A stretch of 44,720 bases of DNA, taken from NCBI GenBank assembly GCA_964602895.1, contig CAZRTG010000005.1:1-44720 (forward strand). Direction: 5' to 3'. The position numbers and the translations under genes are program-made. Positions 41,781-44,720 of this stretch are shown one piece after another (positions within the stretch are counted from its first letter, which is position 1; the number at the start of each line of letters is the position of its first letter). The notes beneath the pieces were generated by a model. It was not told the origin of the DNA, made no database searches, and saw nothing but the letters and a program-made list of their open reading frames with translations. Origin of the DNA: JAWXBM01 sp964602895 (lineage in GTDB: Bacteria > Pseudomonadota > Gammaproteobacteria > Xanthomonadales > SZUA-36).

Positions 41781-41930
41781 AAGACGACCCTGATTTATTC
41801 TGAGCTTTCTTTGGCACATGGATGTGCCAACATGTTCAATGATTGCAAATCATTGAACATGAAGCCATACAAAAACCACGTTTTTTGTATGGCGTACTCT
41901 GAGAGTTCATGGATGAATTATTCAGAGCTT
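41781..41930 (+). repeat. 150-bp multi-hairpin element, copy C
   Basis: Copy C lies between the oxyR start and the stop of the outer-membrane protein gene. H1 is ttggcacatggatgtgccaa (41811-41830). H2 is a perfect 13-bp stem (catgttcaatgat with atcattgaacatg, 41831-41861). H3 has arms gccatacaaaaa and tttttgtatggc (41864-41893), and H4 is at 41897-41927. The left hairpin H0 is degraded. The element ends 3 nt before the next gene's stop codon. Confidence 0.92.
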
Positions 41931-41932
41931 GA

Positions 41933-43141
41933 TTAATACCGGTAATCGCCAAATTCCATTTCTACCCAAAGACCGAAACCCAAAGACAATTCGCGCTTTT
42001 CAGAAAGGTAAGTGCGCGGCCAGGTGATACTGGGGCCCATGGAGAGAAACATCCAGTCCCGCGTGAACGGCTGGCGCCAGATGAGGTTTAAACCGTAATC
42101 CCGCAATGGCACCTCCTCATCGGTCTCTCCGCGTGCAAAGGCCTGCAAAGAAAGTGCGTTCTTGCCACGCAACTGGTGATACCAGGTTTGTGCCGTGTAC
42201 CAATTCAGTCCTCCGGTATCCTCCGATACCGTGGCAACGCCTTCCCAGCGAAGCACATCCTTGAAGCTGGCCTGGTGCACCAGATTGGCACGACTGGTCG
42301 TTCCCAGGCCTTCATCGGTTCGCCAAAACAGGGTTTGGCGAAATTGTAAATCGGTCTTTTCGGTGAACTGCTTGTTGTAGTAGTACTGCACCTTGCCATA
42401 AAGATTGGGTGGTGCTCCGAGCCTTAAACCGACTGAATAATCCAGGCCTTTGCGGCGATTCTTCTTGCGTTGACCCAGGCCCAGTAACCATTGGTTGTCC
42501 TCTTCGCGTGACAGCCCGGGGTTATACAGGGTTTGCTCCGAGGGTGCTGTGTCGGAGACAAACTCTTCTTCGTTTTCTCGCCCAACGATGATATCCCACC
42601 GACTGGTGAGGTTGGGTAGCGGTGCGCGCACACGAAAGCGTGTCCGCAGGTCAAAACCGTCGTATTCGCGATAATCGAAGCCCAACAGCAACAAGCCGTT
42701 GACCTGTTCTTCCGGGAAATCCTTTTCGGTGCCGAATAAATGATCCAGCCAGCGAAAGCTGTGACAGGAAATTCCATAAATTACTTGCCGTGACTGCTCT
42801 TGCCAGGGCAGGTTGGCCAAATGCCAGTCACAAAAATCCTCGGCCACGCCTGAGTCTGGCTCACCCGCATCCGGTTGGCTTTCTGTCGGCCTGGCCTCGA
42901 ACTGATCCGAAGATTGATCTGAAGATTGATCCGGGTCTTCAAAACCAAAACGGGAAACAGTGGCTGCAGAGGGTTCGCTGCCGGATGTTTGCACCTGGTC
43001 CGCCATTGCATAAGCACCCGTGGCGCCAATCAGCATTGAAGCCAGCACAATCGCAGTCGTCCATAACGTATGCATGGCTTTGAGCACTATATCAAGCACC
43101 ATTGAATTGAAGTGTAATCTAAAGCGGGTTGGCATGGGCAT
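41933..43141 (-). CDS. Putative outer-membrane beta-barrel protein of unknown function
   Basis: I do not recognise the family with certainty. The 402-residue product has a hydrophobic signal (LWTTAIVLASMLIGATGAYA), an acidic low-complexity linker with SSDQSSDQ, a region with two cysteines (EDFCDWHLANLP, YGISCHSF) and many alternating beta strands, for example LLLGFDYREYDGFDLRTRFR and DYSVGLRLGAPPNLYGKVQY. It ends with LWVEMEFGDYRY, a terminal strand with a final aromatic residue as in outer-membrane barrels. The ATG at 43141 has a weak Shine-Dalgarno; ATGs at 43102 and 43075 shorten the leader and also keep the signal peptide. It is divergent from trpS. Confidence 0.75.
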   Translation of the reverse strand: MPMPTRFRLHFNSMVLDIVLKAMHTLWTTAIVLASMLIGATGAYAMADQVQTSGSEPSAATVSRFGFEDPDQSSDQSSDQFEARPTESQPDAGEPDSGVAEDFCDWHLANLPWQEQSRQVIYGISCHSFRWLDHLFGTEKDFPEEQVNGLLLLGFDYREYDGFDLRTRFRVRAPLPNLTSRWDIIVGRENEEEFVSDTAPSEQTLYNPGLSREEDNQWLLGLGQRKKNRRKGLDYSVGLRLGAPPNLYGKVQYYYNKQFTEKTDLQFRQTLFWRTDEGLGTTSRANLVHQASFKDVLRWEGVATVSEDTGGLNWYTAQTWYHQLRGKNALSLQAFARGETDEEVPLRDYGLNLIWRQPFTRDWMFLSMGPSITWPRTYLSEKRELSLGFGLWVEMEFGDYRY

Positions 43142-43239
43142 GTTGTTTCCACTGCAATAAAAGTCCGTTGTTCTCGAACTTCAACCTTTGTTTCACTTAG
43201 AATACCGCATTGTCTTACTGCTCCAGCGATACTTACCCA

Positions 43240-44271
43240 ATGCAAAAACCCATTCAAAAACCCATGCAAAAAAGCACAGTCCTCACCGGCATCACTACCA
43301 CCGGGACGCCGCACCTTGGTAATTATGTCGGCGCCATTAAACCTGCGATACAGGCCAGCCATAACCCCGAGGTACAGTCATACTACTTCCTTGCTGACTA
43401 TCATGCGCTGGTAAAAAATTCAGACCCGCAACGAATCCGGCAATCCACCCTGGAAATTGCTGCCACCTGGCTGGCGCTGGGACTGGATACCGATACTGCA
43501 ATTTTCTATCGACAATCGGATATCCCTGAAATTCCGGAACTGACCTGGATACTGACCTGTGTGGCGGCAAAGGGTTTGATGAACCGTGCCCACGCCTACA
43601 AGGCAGCAGTGCAGGATAATCTGGACGCAGGTGAGGACGCGGATCTTGCCATCAATATGGGCCTGTTCTGCTATCCCATTCTGATGTCTGCCGATATTTT
43701 GATGTTCAACGCCCAACGCGTTCCGGTAGGACGTGACCAGGTACAGCACCTGGAAATGGCGCGCGATATTGCACAACGCTTCAATCATCTGTTTGGTGAG
43801 CATTTCGTGTTGCCGGAAGCTGCAGTGGACGAGCATGTGGCTGTATTGCCGGGGCAGGATGGCCGGAAAATGTCCAAAAGTTATAACAACACGATTCCAT
43901 TGTGGTTGCCGCAAAAGCAATTGCGTAAAGCCATCATGAAGATCGTTACCAACTCGCTGGAACCCGGGCAGCCCAAAGAGACCCATGACTCGGCCCTGTA
44001 TGCGCTTTATTCAGCATTTGCTTCGGTTGAGCAACGCGCAGCCATGAAGCAGGCCTTCGCCGAAGGAATTGCCTGGGGAGACGCCAAGCAGCGAACGTTT
44101 GAATTGATCGATGCCGAGCTGAGTGAAGCCCGTGAACGTTATCTGTCATTGATTTCCCGTCCCGATCAAATCGAAGAGATACTTCAGGCAGGTGCAAGCC
44201 GGGCACGCGGCTTTGCCAGTCCCTTTATGGTTCGCCTGCGCAAAGCGGTGGGCATCCAGGCACTCGCCTGA
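43240..44271 (+). CDS. trpS: Tryptophanyl-tRNA synthetase
   Basis: TrpS charges tRNA-Trp. The 343-residue class I enzyme has the HIGH-like motif TGTPHLGNYVGAIKPA, the KMSKS loop in GQDGRKMSKSYNNTIPL and the tryptophan-pocket region YPILMSADILMFNAQRVPVG followed by DQVQHLEMARDIA. A TTG at 43210 is an alternative start, but the ATG at 43240 gives MQKPIQKPMQKSTVLTGI, which leads directly into the catalytic domain; the QKP/MQK repeat is a small local duplication. Its stop overlaps the next gene by 1 nt (TGATG). Confidence 0.97.
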   Translation: MQKPIQKPMQKSTVLTGITTTGTPHLGNYVGAIKPAIQASHNPEVQSYYFLADYHALVKNSDPQRIRQSTLEIAATWLALGLDTDTAIFYRQSDIPEIPELTWILTCVAAKGLMNRAHAYKAAVQDNLDAGEDADLAINMGLFCYPILMSADILMFNAQRVPVGRDQVQHLEMARDIAQRFNHLFGEHFVLPEAAVDEHVAVLPGQDGRKMSKSYNNTIPLWLPQKQLRKAIMKIVTNSLEPGQPKETHDSALYALYSAFASVEQRAAMKQAFAEGIAWGDAKQRTFELIDAELSEARERYLSLISRPDQIEEILQAGASRARGFASPFMVRLRKAVGIQALA

Positions 44272-44546
44272 TGGTCACAGCATTCATATTGTTACCGGTA
44301 GCTGCCACCCTGACCTGGCTGTACTGGTATCTGTTACCGGATCGCAAATGGCTGCTCAAAGACAGCCTGATTCTGTTGTTATTGATTGCTGTTACTGCCG
44401 GCTATGTGCAGGTTGTCGGTAAAATTGATTTTGACGGCAGGGGAGTCTTGTGGCCTTATGTGGTTCCGGCAGCGGGTGCCTATTGTATTTTCACTTTGGG
44501 TTTGAGTTTTGCTCTGGCCTGGAGGCGGCGCAACCCAAAACTTTGA
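44271..44546 (+). CDS. Small hypothetical membrane protein
   Basis: The 91-residue product has about three hydrophobic helices: FILLPVAATLTWLYWYLL, DSLILLLLIAVTAGYVQVVG and PYVVPAAGAYCIFTLGLSF. A positive C-terminus (WRRRNPKL) suggests a cytoplasmic end. I do not recognise a named family. The start overlaps the trpS stop by 1 nt, so the two are coupled. Confidence 0.7.
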   Translation: MVTAFILLPVAATLTWLYWYLLPDRKWLLKDSLILLLLIAVTAGYVQVVGKIDFDGRGVLWPYVVPAAGAYCIFTLGLSFALAWRRRNPKL

Positions 44547-44642
44547 AGCCAAAACTTTGAAAATTGGCTTGTGATGAGTTTGTTTTGAATTTTGGACTTT
44601 CGGCTTTGGTTCCTGGACTGGAATCGGATACAGGGAATTCAT

Positions 44643-44720
44643 TTGCAGTCTGAAAACAACAAAAACCTGAATGATCCGACTCAATCGCCCGGTGCGACGG
44701 AGTCGGCCATTACGATTGAT
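44643..44720 (+). CDS. Start of a further gene, partial (possibly scpA)
   Basis: A reading frame beginning with TTG at 44643 runs open to the window edge (26 codons, LQSENNKNLNDPTQSPGATE and onward). aggga lies 6 nt upstream of the TTG. The order trpS-small membrane protein-scpA is seen in other gammaproteobacteria, which is the only basis for suggesting scpA. The 44547-44642 gap holds a weak 7-bp stem (aagccaa and ttggctt, 44546-44570) and nothing else clear. Confidence 0.35.
   Translation, partial: MQSENNKNLNDPTQSPGATESAITID

Noticed and set aside
44671..44720. ATG start at the right edge (MIRLNRP...)
   Set aside because: Arginine-rich frame with unlikely composition; the TTG frame with aggga upstream fits better.

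Overview
The window looks like a draft chromosome segment of a gammaproteobacterium. The best markers are the zapA - 6S RNA (ssrS) - fau order, the neighbouring ygfB-pepP-ubiH-ubiI block, a cysJIH/cysB/cysG sulfur-assimilation block, and an OxyR whose redox cysteines fall at the same residue numbers as in E. coli. The base composition is moderate and fairly even. A run of exactly 100 N (24477-24576) marks an assembly gap inside a tandem repeat. I cannot name the genus.

Layout. 1-2444 (minus): a Leu/Ile/Val-type periplasmic binding protein overlapping a HAMP/SpoIIE-phosphatase receptor that runs off the left edge. 2486-2578: palindromic REP-like repeats. 2701-7077: a SulP-STAS anion permease, then rarA and a BON-MscS channel on the minus strand. 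7465-10653: a DUF4160/DUF2442 pair, a DUF2254 membrane protein and a TPR-methyltransferase fusion. 11063-17405: secreted arylsulfatase, secreted amidohydrolase, DUF2892-like membrane protein, VOC protein, HSL-type esterase and a small secreted protein. 17490-24391: a nitrite-respiration/NO-response cluster made of a SirB-like gene, nsrR, a TonB receptor, a cytochrome cd1 nitrite reductase with an extra cytochrome c domain and a lipobox, and a porin. 24401-24833: an 18-bp tandem array that resembles REP sequences. 24845-28501: rpiA, an EVE protein, fau, 6S RNA, zapA, a ZapB-like coiled coil and ygfB. 28560-32506: pepP, ubiH, ubiI. 32608-40652: cysJ, cysI, cysH, cysB, cysG, cysK. 40858-44720: oxyR, an outer-membrane protein, trpS, a small membrane protein and the start of another gene.

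How the genes fit together. Three FNR/DNR-type boxes lie in the nitrite cluster, each exactly 23 bp from a -10-like hexamer: one serves nsrR, one the TonB receptor, one nirS. This is the class II (-41.5) activator geometry and suggests joint induction when oxygen is low and nitrogen oxides are present. The cys genes form a nearly complete sulfite-to-cysteine route with their regulator (CysB) and the siroheme enzyme (CysG). CysG intermediates also lead to heme d1, the cofactor of NirS.

The most unusual find is a family of about 150-bp non-coding elements built of four to five hairpins (26666-26814, 40662-40809, 41781-41930). Their stems differ in sequence but keep pairing through compensatory changes. 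Two copies flank oxyR in inverted orientation. A short palindrome at 9279-9302 looks like the two ends of the element joined with the middle lost. I do not recognise this family.
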